Shown: one piece after another, positions 9,327 to 17,021 of the stretch
How positions within the stretch are numbered: the stretch's first letter is position 1
Layout: every line of letters begins with the position of its first letter
Source of the DNA: Chromohalobacter beijerinckii
GTDB taxonomy: Bacteria; Pseudomonadota; Gammaproteobacteria; Pseudomonadales; Halomonadaceae
NCBI RefSeq assembly: GCF_023061185.1
Contig: NZ_JAKGAK010000024.1
Coordinates: 1 to 44,066 of the forward strand
Direction of reading: 5' to 3'
Length of the DNA stretch: 44,066 nt
Made by a program: the position numbers and the translations under genes
The notes under the pieces: generated by a model
The model's database searches: none
What the model saw: only the letters and a program-made list of their open reading frames with translations
Told to the model about the DNA's origin: nothing

Positions 9327-9803
9327 TCATTTTACTGTAACATTACCATACATGCCTGACTCATAATGACCTGGGATGTTGCAGGCATACTCTAAGCTTT
9401 TATCACTGTCAGGAGCTGTCCAAACCAGCTCTTTGGTCTCACCGGGTTCAATGGTCACCGAAGCCATGCCATCACCACCTTCCGACATATGGTGTCCCCC
9501 ATCGCCTTCACTCATTTCTTGCATCATATCACGATGTTCCTCTTGAGCAGACTCGTCTCCGATTGTGAACTCGTGTTCTATACTACCCGTGTTAGTGATC
9601 TCGAATTTAATGGTTTCCCCGGTAGAGGCCTCAATGTCCTCAGGATCAAACCACATGTCTCCCGCTTCCACCGTGATGGTGCGATCAACGTCAGCGTCAC
9701 TCACCTTTTCGCTATTTCCATGCCCGGCCGAGGCCCAGGAAGCCGCCGCCAGCGTACTCAACGAGATTGCCAAAAGGCTTGATACCAGATGCTTCTTATA
9801 CAT
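9327..9803 (-). CDS. Periplasmic cupredoxin (blue copper protein)
   Basis: Secreted type 1 copper protein, probably binding or shuttling copper in the periplasm for the CopA system. Seen: a signal peptide of about 26 residues ending ASWASA, then a plastocyanin-like domain. Copper ligands appear as His77 (SIEHEFTIG) and the C-terminal loop CNIPGHYESGM giving Cys141, His146 and Met151. A Met/His/Glu-rich insertion (roughly 88-113, with MMQEM and HHM) interrupts the fold and is likely an extra metal-binding loop. It is the first gene of the minus-strand operon cupredoxin-regulator-kinase-copA-copB. A promoter with a tandem direct repeat lies at 9836-9868. Confidence 0.9.
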   Translation of the reverse strand: MYKKHLVSSLLAISLSTLAAASWASAGHGNSEKVSDADVDRTITVEAGDMWFDPEDIEASTGETIKFEITNTGSIEHEFTIGDESAQEEHRDMMQEMSEGDGGHHMSEGGDGMASVTIEPGETKELVWTAPDSDKSLEYACNIPGHYESGMYGNVTVK

Positions 9804-9835
9804 CAGTGTTCTCCTACAAAAGTGGATGTCTACCC

Positions 9836-9868
9836 TTTATAGAGGCACAACCTGAAATGATCCTGAAT
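9836..9868 (-). promoter_or_regulatory. Promoter with tandem repeat driving the copper operon
   Basis: On the minus strand a TATAAA -10 element (9836-9841) is preceded, across the expected -35 region, by two TTCAGG half-sites spaced 11 bases (plus-strand CCTGAA at 9851-9856 and 9862-9867). A half-site array overlapping the -35 is typical of activation by OmpR-family regulators. The same repeat occurs upstream of copA. Confidence 0.55.
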
Positions 9869-9915
9869 ACATCTACTTAGTTTGCTAACAAACAAGCCAT
9901 GATCATTTCTACAGC

Positions 9916-9947
9916 TTGACCTTTGGGCTACACAAAGGCTGTACTCT
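9916..9947 (+). promoter_or_regulatory. MerR/CueR-type promoter for the small peptide and DUF411 genes
   Basis: A perfect -35 TTGACC (9916-9921) is followed by an over-long spacer of 20 bases and a TACTCT -10 (9942-9947). The spacer holds the dyad CCTTTG-N7-CAAAGG. A long spacer with a central dyad is the hallmark of promoters activated by MerR-family metal sensors such as CueR. No merR-type gene is nearby in this cluster. Confidence 0.55.
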
Positions 9948-9980
9948 TTACCTTAGGATAGCACTGCCAAGAGGATTTTC

Positions 9981-10130
9981 ATGATGAATTCAGAATGTTT
10001 CGCTTTAATGGGCTCAATGGGATGGATAGGGTGGCTTATGCCACTAACATTACTTTTGCTTATTGGATTAAGCATTGCTTCTCTTATTAAGTACCTTTTC
10101 AGGGGGCCTCATGAAGGATACAGGCATTAA
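9981..10130 (+). CDS. 49-residue Met-rich single-pass membrane peptide
   Basis: An unrecognised small ORF with an AGAGGA ribosome-binding site 7 bases before ATG 9981 (an alternative ATG follows at 9984). The product has a short Met-containing N-terminus (Met at 1, 2, 10, 13 and 20), one hydrophobic helix of about 20 residues (PLTLLLLIGLSIASLI) and a basic tail ending RGPHEGYRH. Its last 20 bases overlap the start of the DUF411 gene in another frame, which suggests translational coupling. Position behind a MerR-type promoter within the copper block suggests a role in copper handling, but that is inference. Confidence 0.6.
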   Translation: MMNSECFALMGSMGWIGWLMPLTLLLLIGLSIASLIKYLFRGPHEGYRH

Positions 10131-10563
10131 ACAACTCCTTGCTTCACTACTGGCATGTAGTTTCTTGGCAACAGGGGCAGTGTCGGCAAACGACCTACCT
10201 GATGAAGCAATTCTTTACAAAGACCCCAGGTGCGACTGTTGTACAGCTTATGCACATTACCTTGAAACGCAAGGTGTCAGGATCACGATCGTGGATGATG
10301 TTGCGCTGGATAGCATCAAGAAGCGAGCAGAAGTGCCCAAGAATTTGGCTTCATGCCATACCCTTAAAATGGGTAAGTATTGGATCGAGGGTCACGTTCC
10401 TAAGAAAGCACTAGCAACGCTTTTCTCTAAACAACCAGATATAAATGGCATTGGCCTTGTCGGCATGCCGAAAGGATCCCCAGGCATGCCCGGGGCTCAA
10501 GAAGCACCCTTTAAAATCTATGAATTTAAAAATAATAAAGACCATTCTTTCATGACTTTTTAG
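10111..10563 (+). CDS. DUF411 periplasmic metal-binding protein
   Basis: Member of the DUF411 family, commonly found in copper and silver resistance loci and presumed to bind metal in the periplasm. Seen: signal peptide (residues 1 to about 26, ending GAVSA), then the cysteine motif DPRCDCC (Cys41, 43, 44), a second site SCHT (Cys82, His83), GHVP with His95, and the family C-terminal signature GMPKGSPGM. 150 residues from ATG 10111, which has AGGGGG immediately upstream; the frame is open further upstream but those residues overlap the small peptide gene and look non-coding. A terminator follows. Confidence 0.9.
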   Translation: MKDTGIKQLLASLLACSFLATGAVSANDLPDEAILYKDPRCDCCTAYAHYLETQGVRITIVDDVALDSIKKRAEVPKNLASCHTLKMGKYWIEGHVPKKALATLFSKQPDINGIGLVGMPKGSPGMPGAQEAPFKIYEFKNNKDHSFMTF

Positions 10564-10592
10564 AAAATATTTTCATCGCAGCCTGGCTTTTA

Positions 10593-10618
10593 GAGGGGGG
10601 CATCTCCCCTCCTTTTTT
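10593..10618 (+). terminator. Terminator after the DUF411 gene
   Basis: GAGGGG (10593-10598) pairs with CCCCTC (10606-10611) across a 7-base loop and is followed by T6, 30 bases after the DUF411 stop. It separates this transcript from the convergent cytochrome b561 gene. Confidence 0.75.
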
Positions 10619-10643
10619 ACACACGACAAATTCTTAACCAAAG

Positions 10644-11156
10644 CTATTGATTTTTCCCTATCATTTTTTCCCAAGTTCCGTCACGATGTACTAGGCGATG
10701 CAATATCGCCATAAACACATGTCCTGCAATCAACGCTGTCAGTATATAAGCAAGTGGGCCATGCAGCTCCTGAAAAATCGTATCCCATTTTGTGTCAAGA
10801 CCTTTTGTCAGAAGAGTATCAAAAACTAAAACGGGATAACCTTGCAATAAGCCACTCAACGGGATAGCGATCAGAACAACGTATATACTAAAATGCCCAA
10901 ACCTTACCATTATACTTCTACTTCGTGGCCTATGCTTTCTCTGCACCAACAACCAGATCATGCGGAGCAACATTACCCCCAAAATAGAAACCCCTATCGT
11001 CATATGCCACGGCTGTACATACTGACTAAAAATATTCTTGGGGTCCCAACTACGCATATATACATCGGCTAGCTGTATAATGACCAATATTGCAGTTATC
11101 CAATGCAATACGCGACTAACAACACCATAGCATTTATATGAGTCCGTTGCCTTCAT
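10644..11156 (-). CDS. Cytochrome b561 family membrane protein
   Basis: Four-helix di-heme b-type cytochrome of the bacterial b561/YceJ family, probably passing electrons between the quinone pool and a periplasmic partner. Seen: 170 residues with four hydrophobic segments and the expected heme-ligand histidines in VLHW (helix 1), QPWHM (helix 2), ELHGPLAY and GHVFMAILH (helices 3 and 4). ATG 11156 is used; the frame extends three codons to a GTG at 11165. Its AT-rich codon use matches the copper block, and it may supply reducing power there, but no direct link is visible. Confidence 0.85.
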   Translation of the reverse strand: MKATDSYKCYGVVSRVLHWITAILVIIQLADVYMRSWDPKNIFSQYVQPWHMTIGVSILGVMLLRMIWLLVQRKHRPRSRSIMVRFGHFSIYVVLIAIPLSGLLQGYPVLVFDTLLTKGLDTKWDTIFQELHGPLAYILTALIAGHVFMAILHRLVHRDGTWEKMIGKNQ

Positions 11157-11201
11157 TATCCACACCCCATGCTATTTTAGGATTGCACACTACAAGAAGA
11201 A

Positions 11202-11223
11202 CCGGCCAACCCCAATCAGCCGG
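11202..11223 (-). terminator. Weak hairpin after the small secreted protein gene
   Basis: CCGGC (11202-11206) pairs with GCCGG (11219-11223); on the minus strand it is followed by TTCTTCTTGT. It lies about 20 bases beyond the stop of the gene at 11246-11662. The short stem makes it only a moderate terminator candidate. Confidence 0.4.
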
Positions 11224-11245
11224 CCCTTAATTTACCATGCATCAC

Positions 11246-11662
11246 TTATTGATATTGGGTGTGGAGTTGGTAGATATTCCGACTTTCATGAGCGCCTCCC
11301 ATGGTAGTGCTTCCAGTAACCATAAGCTGATAATCTCCTGGCTCTAATGACCTGACAAGAGAAAAGTGCCCATCAGGATCTGACGCTGCGGCAACCATTT
11401 CTCCTGATGCGTCATAGAGCACCGCCTTCAGATAGTTTCCACGGCTAGAGCTACCAGCATAGTGCTCACTTGTTACTGTTAAAGTAGTCGGCTTATCAAT
11501 AGGCACGGTGTATCGGTTTTCGTTGCCATTGCTAATCATCTGACTCGATGAAATACCATCTTCTAGCACGGGAACGCCACCGTCATGACCAACGCTCGCA
11601 ACAGCAGGAATTGCTAACACGCTGGAGATAAAAGCTGTCAATGCAATCATTTTCACTTTCAT
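11246..11662 (-). CDS. Small secreted protein of unknown function
   Basis: Not recognised. The 138-residue product has a clear signal peptide (KMIALTAFISSVLAIPAVAS) and a mature part of about 115 residues predicted to be all-beta: NRYTVPIDKPTTLTVTSEHY, then LKAVLYDASGEMVAAA and LEPGDYQLMVTG. This pattern resembles bacterial pre-peptidase-type beta-sandwich domains that present a carbohydrate-binding-like fold. ATG 11662 has GAGGTG upstream; the frame extends to 11704 without a site. A single TTCAG half-site and a TATAAA lie upstream (around 11690-11713), hinting at control with the copper genes, but the second half-site is degenerate. Confidence 0.6.
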   Translation of the reverse strand: MKVKMIALTAFISSVLAIPAVASVGHDGGVPVLEDGISSSQMISNGNENRYTVPIDKPTTLTVTSEHYAGSSSRGNYLKAVLYDASGEMVAAASDPDGHFSLVRSLEPGDYQLMVTGSTTMGGAHESRNIYQLHTQYQ

Positions 11663-11851
11663 GGCACACCTCATTTCATTGGGTACAAATACTTTATATC
11701 CCATAAAGCTGAAATGAGTATTAAAAACACCCTTACACTATGCGGCAACCATGTGCAGCCTGACGAGCGACGTAGCTCGCCAAACTTTTGCGTTCAAAAT
11801 CGGCAAAAAGCCTGACATGACAGAAAGCGGGATGCCAGGCTCAGATGGTGA

Positions 11852-11879
11852 GCGCCGAGGAAAGAGTTAGCCTCGGCGC
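11852..11879 (-). terminator. Stem-loop downstream of glcB
   Basis: A perfect 9-bp stem (GCGCCGAGG/CCTCGGCGC) with a 10-base loop begins 10 bases beyond the glcB stop. No T-tract follows on the minus strand, so termination is less certain than 3' end protection. Confidence 0.5.
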
Positions 11880-11889
11880 CCAGTTCAGA

Positions 11890-14094
11890 TCAACCCAACT
11901 TGGCCTTGTGCACCGCTCGCCAATGGTGCAGCAGCGGTTCGGTGTAGCCGGCCGGTTGCTCGCGTCCCTTGACGATCAGGTCGGATGCCGCCTGGAAGGC
12001 GCTGGACTCCGCCAGGTGCGAGGTCATCGGCGTATAGTCGGGGTCGTGGGCGTTCTGGTCGTCGACCACCTTGGCCATACGCTCCAGCGTCTCGCGCACC
12101 CGCGCTTCGCTGACGATGCCGTGATGCAGCCAGTTGGCGATGTGCTGACTGGAGATACGCAACGTCGCACGATCCTCCATCAGCCCCACATCATGGATGT
12201 CCGGCACCTTGGAGCAGCCCACACCGTGCTCGACCCAGCGCACCACGTAGCCGAGGATCCCCTGGCAGTTGTTATCCAGCTCCTGCTGAATCTCGTCGTC
12301 GGCCCAGCTCGGGTTCTTGTTAGCACCCGAAGCCGCGCTTTTGACCACCGGCACGCTGAGTAGATCGTCGAGCAGGTCGTCGCTCGGCTTGGCTTCCAGT
12401 TCACGCTGAATCGTCGCGACATCGACCTGGTGATAATGCAGCGCATGCAGCACTGCCGCTGTAGGCGAGGGGACCCAAGCCGTAGTCGCACCCGCTTGGG
12501 GATGACCGATCTTCTGCTCGATCATCGCTGCCATCAGCTCCGGCATCGCCCACATGCCCTTGCCGATCTGCGCCCGACCGCGCAGACCGCATGCCAGACC
12601 GGTCTGGACATTGTTCTTTTCGTAGGCCGCAATCCACTTGGTGCCCTTCATCTCCCCCTTGCGCAGCATGGGACCGGCTTCCATGGCGGTATGCATCTCG
12701 TCGCCGGTGCGATCCAGAAAGCCCGTGTTGATGAATGCCACGCGCGAGGCGGCTTCAGCGATGCACGCCTTGAGGTTGATCGAGGTGCGACGTTCCTCGT
12801 CCATGATGCCCATCTTGAGGGTATCGCGCGGCAGGCCCAGCATGTCCTCGATGCGCATGAACAGGCTGTTGGAGAAGGCGACTTCCTTGGGCCCGTGCAT
12901 CTTCGGCTTGACGATATAAACCGAGCCCGTCCTCGAGTTACTTGCGTCACCTTCGCGCTTTTTAAGGTCGTGGATCGCCAGCAGGCTGGTAATTACGCCA
13001 TCCAGTATGCCCTCGGGGATCTCGTTACCCTCGCCGTCGAGCACCGCCGGGGTCGTCATCAGGTGGCCGACATTGCGCACGAACAGCAGCGAGCGCCCGG
13101 GCAGACGCACCTGGCCACCCTGCGGCGCCGTGTAGTCGCGATCCGGATTGAGACGCCGCGTCACGGTCTTGCCACCCTTGTCGAAGCGCTCTTCGAGATC
13201 GCCTTTCATCAGCCCCAGCCAGTTGCGATAGAGCAGCGTCTTATCCTCGGCATCGACTGCGGCCACGGAGTCCTCGCAATCCATGATCGTACTCACCGCC
13301 GCTTCGACCAGGACGTCCTTAACGTGCGCCGGATCGGTCTTGCCAATGGGATGCGTAGCGTCGAACTGCACTTCCAGATGCAGACCGTGGTTGGCCAGCA
13401 GTACCGCAGTGGGTGCTTCCGTCTCGCCTTGATAACCCACCAGTTGGGCGGGACGCGCCAGCGTCGTCTCGCTGCCCCCCTGCAACTGCACCACCAGCTT
13501 ACCGTCGCGGATGCTGTAGCCACTCGACTCGGCGTGCGAGCCCTCGGCCAGCGGCGCGGCCTGATCGAGTACGCCACGCGCATAGGCGACGACCGCTTCA
13601 CCACGCTTGGGATTGTAGTCCTGACCCTTCTCGGCGCCATCGGTCTCGGGAATCACATCGGTGCCGTAGAGCGCGTCGTACAGGCTGCCCCAGCGCGCGT
13701 TAGCGGCGTTGAGCGCGTAGCGCGCATTGCTCACCGGCACCACCAGTTGTGGCCCGGCCTGGATAGCGATCTCGTCGTCGACATGGGCGGTCGTCGCCTG
13801 CACCTTCGCCGGCGCCTCGACCAAATAGCCGATGTTTTTCAAGAAGGCGCGATAGGCGTCCATGTCTTGCACCGGGCCAGGGTGAGCCTTGTGCCACGCA
13901 TCCAGCTCAGCCTGTAACCGCTCGCGTTCGGCCAGTAGCGTCTGATTGGTGGGCGTAAGGTCGTGGACCAAGGCATCGAACCCGGCCCAGAAGGCCTCGG
14001 AGTCGACACCCGTACCGGGCAAAGCTTCGTCGTTGATGAAACGATCGAGCTGGCTGGCCACCTGCAAACGATGGCGTGTCGTACGGTCTGTCAT
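11890..14094 (-). CDS. glcB: Malate synthase G
   Basis: Condenses glyoxylate with acetyl-CoA to malate, the second step of the glyoxylate cycle and of glycolate use; cytoplasmic, monomeric, Mg-dependent. Seen: 734 residues, close to the family length of about 720-730, with family blocks [48 protein letters not shown] and [13 protein letters not shown]. The C-terminal domain carries [16 protein letters not shown] and the final [17 protein letters not shown] 14094 ([10 protein letters not shown]) has GAGGAGA upstream; 15 extra codons to 14139 lack a site. A 17-bp dyad at 14123-14139 lies 28 bases upstream and may be its operator. Isocitrate lyase is not in the window. Confidence 0.96.
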   Translation of the reverse strand: MTDRTTRHRLQVASQLDRFINDEALPGTGVDSEAFWAGFDALVHDLTPTNQTLLAERERLQAELDAWHKAHPGPVQDMDAYRAFLKNIGYLVEAPAKVQATTAHVDDEIAIQAGPQLVVPVSNARYALNAANARWGSLYDALYGTDVIPETDGAEKGQDYNPKRGEAVVAYARGVLDQAAPLAEGSHAESSGYSIRDGKLVVQLQGGSETTLARPAQLVGYQGETEAPTAVLLANHGLHLEVQFDATHPIGKTDPAHVKDVLVEAAVSTIMDCEDSVAAVDAEDKTLLYRNWLGLMKGDLEERFDKGGKTVTRRLNPDRDYTAPQGGQVRLPGRSLLFVRNVGHLMTTPAVLDGEGNEIPEGILDGVITSLLAIHDLKKREGDASNSRTGSVYIVKPKMHGPKEVAFSNSLFMRIEDMLGLPRDTLKMGIMDEERRTSINLKACIAEAASRVAFINTGFLDRTGDEMHTAMEAGPMLRKGEMKGTKWIAAYEKNNVQTGLACGLRGRAQIGKGMWAMPELMAAMIEQKIGHPQAGATTAWVPSPTAAVLHALHYHQVDVATIQRELEAKPSDDLLDDLLSVPVVKSAASGANKNPSWADDEIQQELDNNCQGILGYVVRWVEHGVGCSKVPDIHDVGLMEDRATLRISSQHIANWLHHGIVSEARVRETLERMAKVVDDQNAHDPDYTPMTSHLAESSAFQAASDLIVKGREQPAGYTEPLLHHWRAVHKAKLG

Positions 14095-14122
14095 GCGGCT
14101 CTCCTCGGGTGTCGCCTCAAAC

Positions 14123-14139
14123 GTGGAAAATAATTCCAC
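14123..14139. promoter_or_regulatory. Dyad operator candidate upstream of glcB
   Basis: GTGGAA-AATAA-TTCCAC is a perfect interrupted palindrome with an AT core, 28 bases from the glcB start, where a repressor would cover the promoter. The cognate regulator is unknown; no regulator gene is adjacent. Confidence 0.45.
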
Positions 14140-14326
14140 AAATTAGACGTAAATCCTCGCGCTGTCATCTCCACCATTGGTCTGAGCGTCGTTTTTCGGC
14201 ACGGAAGAAAGCGATGCCAATGCTGACAAATGCCGTGCAAGACCTGAAAAAATGGGCCCGGCAATCACTTCCCTATAGCCTCGGGGACCGCGCGGACGCT
14301 AGCATGGAACGCACCGGGAGAATTGA

Positions 14327-15328
14327 ATGACCGACTTTACCCCCTTGAAACAGCTAGGCCTGCTGACGCCGATGGCACGCCCCGTGTCGCCGGCTATGAA
14401 TGCCTATCTCGAGCACTATCGCTTAGCGTCGCTGTTGACAGAGAATACCGATCTACATGCCGGCTTCTTCGAGGCTCGGGGGTTTCAGTTGTGGGCTCAG
14501 GTATGGAGCCCGCCCAAACCGCAAGGCACGGCGTTCGTCGTGCACGGCTACTTCGATCACCTAGGGCTCTACCGCCATCTTCTCAAACTGCTGCTGGCGC
14601 GTGGCTGGCGCGTGGTGATGTGGGATCTCCCGGGGCACGGGCTCTCCAGCGGCGCGCGCGCTTCCATCGACGACTTCGGCGACTATGTCGGCTGCCTGAG
14701 CGCGCTGACTGAGGAGGTCACGCGTCTCGGCCTGGCCGATGGCCCTTGGATCGGCATCGGCCAAAGCACCGGCGCGTCGATTCTCGCCACCGACGCCCTG
14801 ACCCACGGCCATCAGACACGCTGGGACGGCCTGGCGCTACTGGCACCGCTGGTGCGCCCCTGGGGCTGGCAGCAATCCAGTTGGCTGCACCGTGTGGTCA
14901 GTCCTTTCGTGCGCTCGGTGCCGCGCCGGTTTCGCCCCAACACCACCGATCTTGGCTTCGCCGATTTCCTGCGCCGCGGCGACCCCTTGCAGCCGGACCG
15001 CCTGGCCTTGACCTGGGTCAGCGCCATGCGCGACTGGATCCCCCTGCTGATGTCCATGCCGCCCAGCGAATTGCCGGTGCTGATCCTCCAGGGCGAACAA
15101 GACTTCACCGTGGACTGGCAGTGGAACCTGGAAACGCTGACGGACAAATTCCCCAATGCCGATGTCCATCGGCATCCGGAAGCCCGTCATCATCTGGTCA
15201 ACGAGGCCAAGCCGATTCGCACCCCTCTCTTCCATGAACTGAGTGGTTTCCTGGCGGGTTACGAGCGCCGGCTCGACCCGCACGACGCGCTATCCAGTGC
15301 CGACCCTTGCCCGCAGGAAACACCATGA
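14327..15328 (+). CDS. Alpha/beta hydrolase (lysophospholipase/monoglyceride lipase-like)
   Basis: Serine hydrolase of the S33/lysophospholipase type; substrate unknown, acyl esters of lipids are the usual substrates of relatives. Seen: oxyanion-hole region VVHGYFDHLGLY, the LPGHGLSSG loop, nucleophile Ser147 in IGQSTG, then Asp259 in LQGEQDF and His288 or 289 in EARHHLVNE, a complete triad. 333 residues, no signal peptide. ATG 14327 has GGGAG upstream. Its stop overlaps the ATG of the lipoprotein gene (ATGA), so the two are co-translated, and the aminotransferase and DUF4105 genes follow in the same direction. Confidence 0.85.
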   Translation: MTDFTPLKQLGLLTPMARPVSPAMNAYLEHYRLASLLTENTDLHAGFFEARGFQLWAQVWSPPKPQGTAFVVHGYFDHLGLYRHLLKLLLARGWRVVMWDLPGHGLSSGARASIDDFGDYVGCLSALTEEVTRLGLADGPWIGIGQSTGASILATDALTHGHQTRWDGLALLAPLVRPWGWQQSSWLHRVVSPFVRSVPRRFRPNTTDLGFADFLRRGDPLQPDRLALTWVSAMRDWIPLLMSMPPSELPVLILQGEQDFTVDWQWNLETLTDKFPNADVHRHPEARHHLVNEAKPIRTPLFHELSGFLAGYERRLDPHDALSSADPCPQETP

Positions 15329-15816
15329 AGCATGCCCACGCCGCTGGCATCATCGCACTCTGCCTGCTGTTGGCGGGATGCGCTGGGCTCGGCGACGCCC
15401 CGCCCGAGGACATGCGCCAGGCGGTATATGGCATGAGTAGCCAGGCCGCCGAGGCACTGCTCGAATCGCCGCCCTGGTCGGGTGAAGCGCAGGATATGGT
15501 GGTGATGCTGGCACCACCGACGGTATCACCAGCGCTGGGTATCGCACCGGGACGACTCACCGAAACCTTGGGCCGCGCCCTACTGGCACAGGCAGAGGGC
15601 CCCCAAGTCCTCGATTGGACGCCGGGCATGCTGGCCGACGATGCGCCGGACAATCACTGGGTACTCGAGAGTCGGCTCCAAGGCAACGGCGTACTGCGCC
15701 TCTCCGATCGAGAGTTGCGTCCCTATCAGTGGGAAATCACCTTGCGCCGTCCCGGCCAAGACGCCCCCAGCTGGCGCGCCACGCTCTCCGGAGCCCTGGA
15801 CGCCAGCGCGTTGTAA
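15325..15816 (+). CDS. Small lipoprotein of unknown function
   Basis: Not recognised beyond being a lipoprotein. Seen: signal sequence ending in lipobox LLAGC (Cys at about residue 18), followed by about 145 periplasmic residues including VVMLAPPTVSPALGIAPGR and an alternating strand pattern DNHWVLESRLQGNGVLRLSD. The layout resembles lipoproteins of the LpoB/FlgO type, which have one compact alpha/beta domain, but this is only a loose resemblance. The start at ATG 15325 has AGGAA upstream and overlaps the hydrolase stop by 4 bases. Confidence 0.75.
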   Translation: MKHAHAAGIIALCLLLAGCAGLGDAPPEDMRQAVYGMSSQAAEALLESPPWSGEAQDMVVMLAPPTVSPALGIAPGRLTETLGRALLAQAEGPQVLDWTPGMLADDAPDNHWVLESRLQGNGVLRLSDRELRPYQWEITLRRPGQDAPSWRATLSGALDASAL

Positions 15817-15909
15817 TGCGTGCGTGCGAGGCATCGGACGTATGCGTGTCACGTTGTGCCCAGCGCGTCTCGGTCGCACAATGAGCCTTTTGCGTTTCAG
15901 GAGTCTCGC

Positions 15910-17019
15910 ATGTCGCGTCACGCTCGCCACCTTGATCGTTCCGGGCCGTCCAATCCGTTCCCCGGCCTCAAAGCGCTGGAACGCAAGCTAGGCCGTGAGG
16001 TGCCGCATCGCCTGGGCTCCAACGAAGGATTGGACATGCCCCACCAGGCGCTCAAGGCGCGTTTTGGCGATGAGGTCGCCACCCTGGCCCGCGCCTACGG
16101 CGACGCCGAGGCCATGGATGTACGCCAACGCCTGAATGCCCTGCTCGGCACGCCACTGGAGGCGCTGATCATCGATGCCGGCGCCGACAGCCTGATGGCG
16201 CTCGCCCTGCGCACGCTGTGCGATCCCGACAGCACGGTCATCGCCAGCGCGGGTACCTATCCCACCTTTCGTTACTTCGCCGAGGGTCAGGGCTGTCGGC
16301 TGGTCGAAGTTGACTATCACGACGCGCCCAGCGTGCTGGCGCCGGACCTCGACGCCCTGGCCGACCGCGCGGTGCGCGATAACGCCCGCGTGGTCTACCT
16401 GGCCAATCCCGACAACCCCAGCGGCCACCTGCACAGCGACGCCGATATCCTCACGCTGCGCGATGCTCTGCCCGAGGACTGCACGCTGTTGCTCGACGAG
16501 GCCTATCACGACTTCCGTGACGATGCCGACGCTCCCGCTGCAGGCGAAGTCTGGCCCGGCGTGGTGCGCCTACGCACCTTCTCCAAGGCACACGGCTTGG
16601 CCGGCTTGCGGATCGGCTATGCCATCGCCGAACCGGCGCTGATCGAGGTGATGCACAAGGTGCGTATTCATTACGCGGTCTCATCGCTGGCACTGGCCGC
16701 CGCCGAGACTGTGCTCGACCACCCGGAGGAAACCACGCAGCACGTACGCGACGTGATCGCCCGCCGCGAAGCACTGGCCGGCCATCTACGAGTTCTCGGC
16801 GCTGACGTGCCGCCCAGTGCCACCAACTTCATCGCCGTGCGCCTGCCGGAGGCGGAGCTCGCCGCCCGCATCCATCGCGAACTGCTCGAGGCCGGCACGC
16901 TCGTGCATCGTCCCGCGCATCCCGCGCTGGGCCACGTGCTGCGCATCAGCACGCTCGAGGACGCCCTGGCGCCCGGTCGACTGGCCGCGCTGGAACGCGC
17001 GCTCGAGGCACAGCACTGA
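15910..17019 (+). CDS. HisC-like PLP-dependent aminotransferase (class I/II)
   Basis: Fold-type I aminotransferase. Seen: 369 residues; substrate-side N-terminus RLGSNEGLDMP, PLP-binding motifs NPDNPSGH and LLLDEAYHDF, and the Schiff-base lysine in TFSKAHGLAGLRIGY. A C-terminal small domain has LRISTLED. The pattern fits histidinol-phosphate aminotransferases, but HisC paralogues acting on other amino acids or on threonine phosphate look alike and no his genes are near. ATG 15910 (MSRHARHL) follows a good GGAG; the upstream 30 codons of the open frame look non-coding. DUF4105 begins two bases after its stop. Confidence 0.85.
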   Translation: MSRHARHLDRSGPSNPFPGLKALERKLGREVPHRLGSNEGLDMPHQALKARFGDEVATLARAYGDAEAMDVRQRLNALLGTPLEALIIDAGADSLMALALRTLCDPDSTVIASAGTYPTFRYFAEGQGCRLVEVDYHDAPSVLAPDLDALADRAVRDNARVVYLANPDNPSGHLHSDADILTLRDALPEDCTLLLDEAYHDFRDDADAPAAGEVWPGVVRLRTFSKAHGLAGLRIGYAIAEPALIEVMHKVRIHYAVSSLALAAAETVLDHPEETTQHVRDVIARREALAGHLRVLGADVPPSATNFIAVRLPEAELAARIHRELLEAGTLVHRPAHPALGHVLRISTLEDALAPGRLAALERALEAQH

Positions 17020-17021
17020 TC

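Noticed and set aside
12430-13917. 495-codon open frame on the plus strand
   Set aside because: Lies entirely antisense to glcB; its length comes from the codon bias of a high-GC gene and the translation has no recognisable domain.
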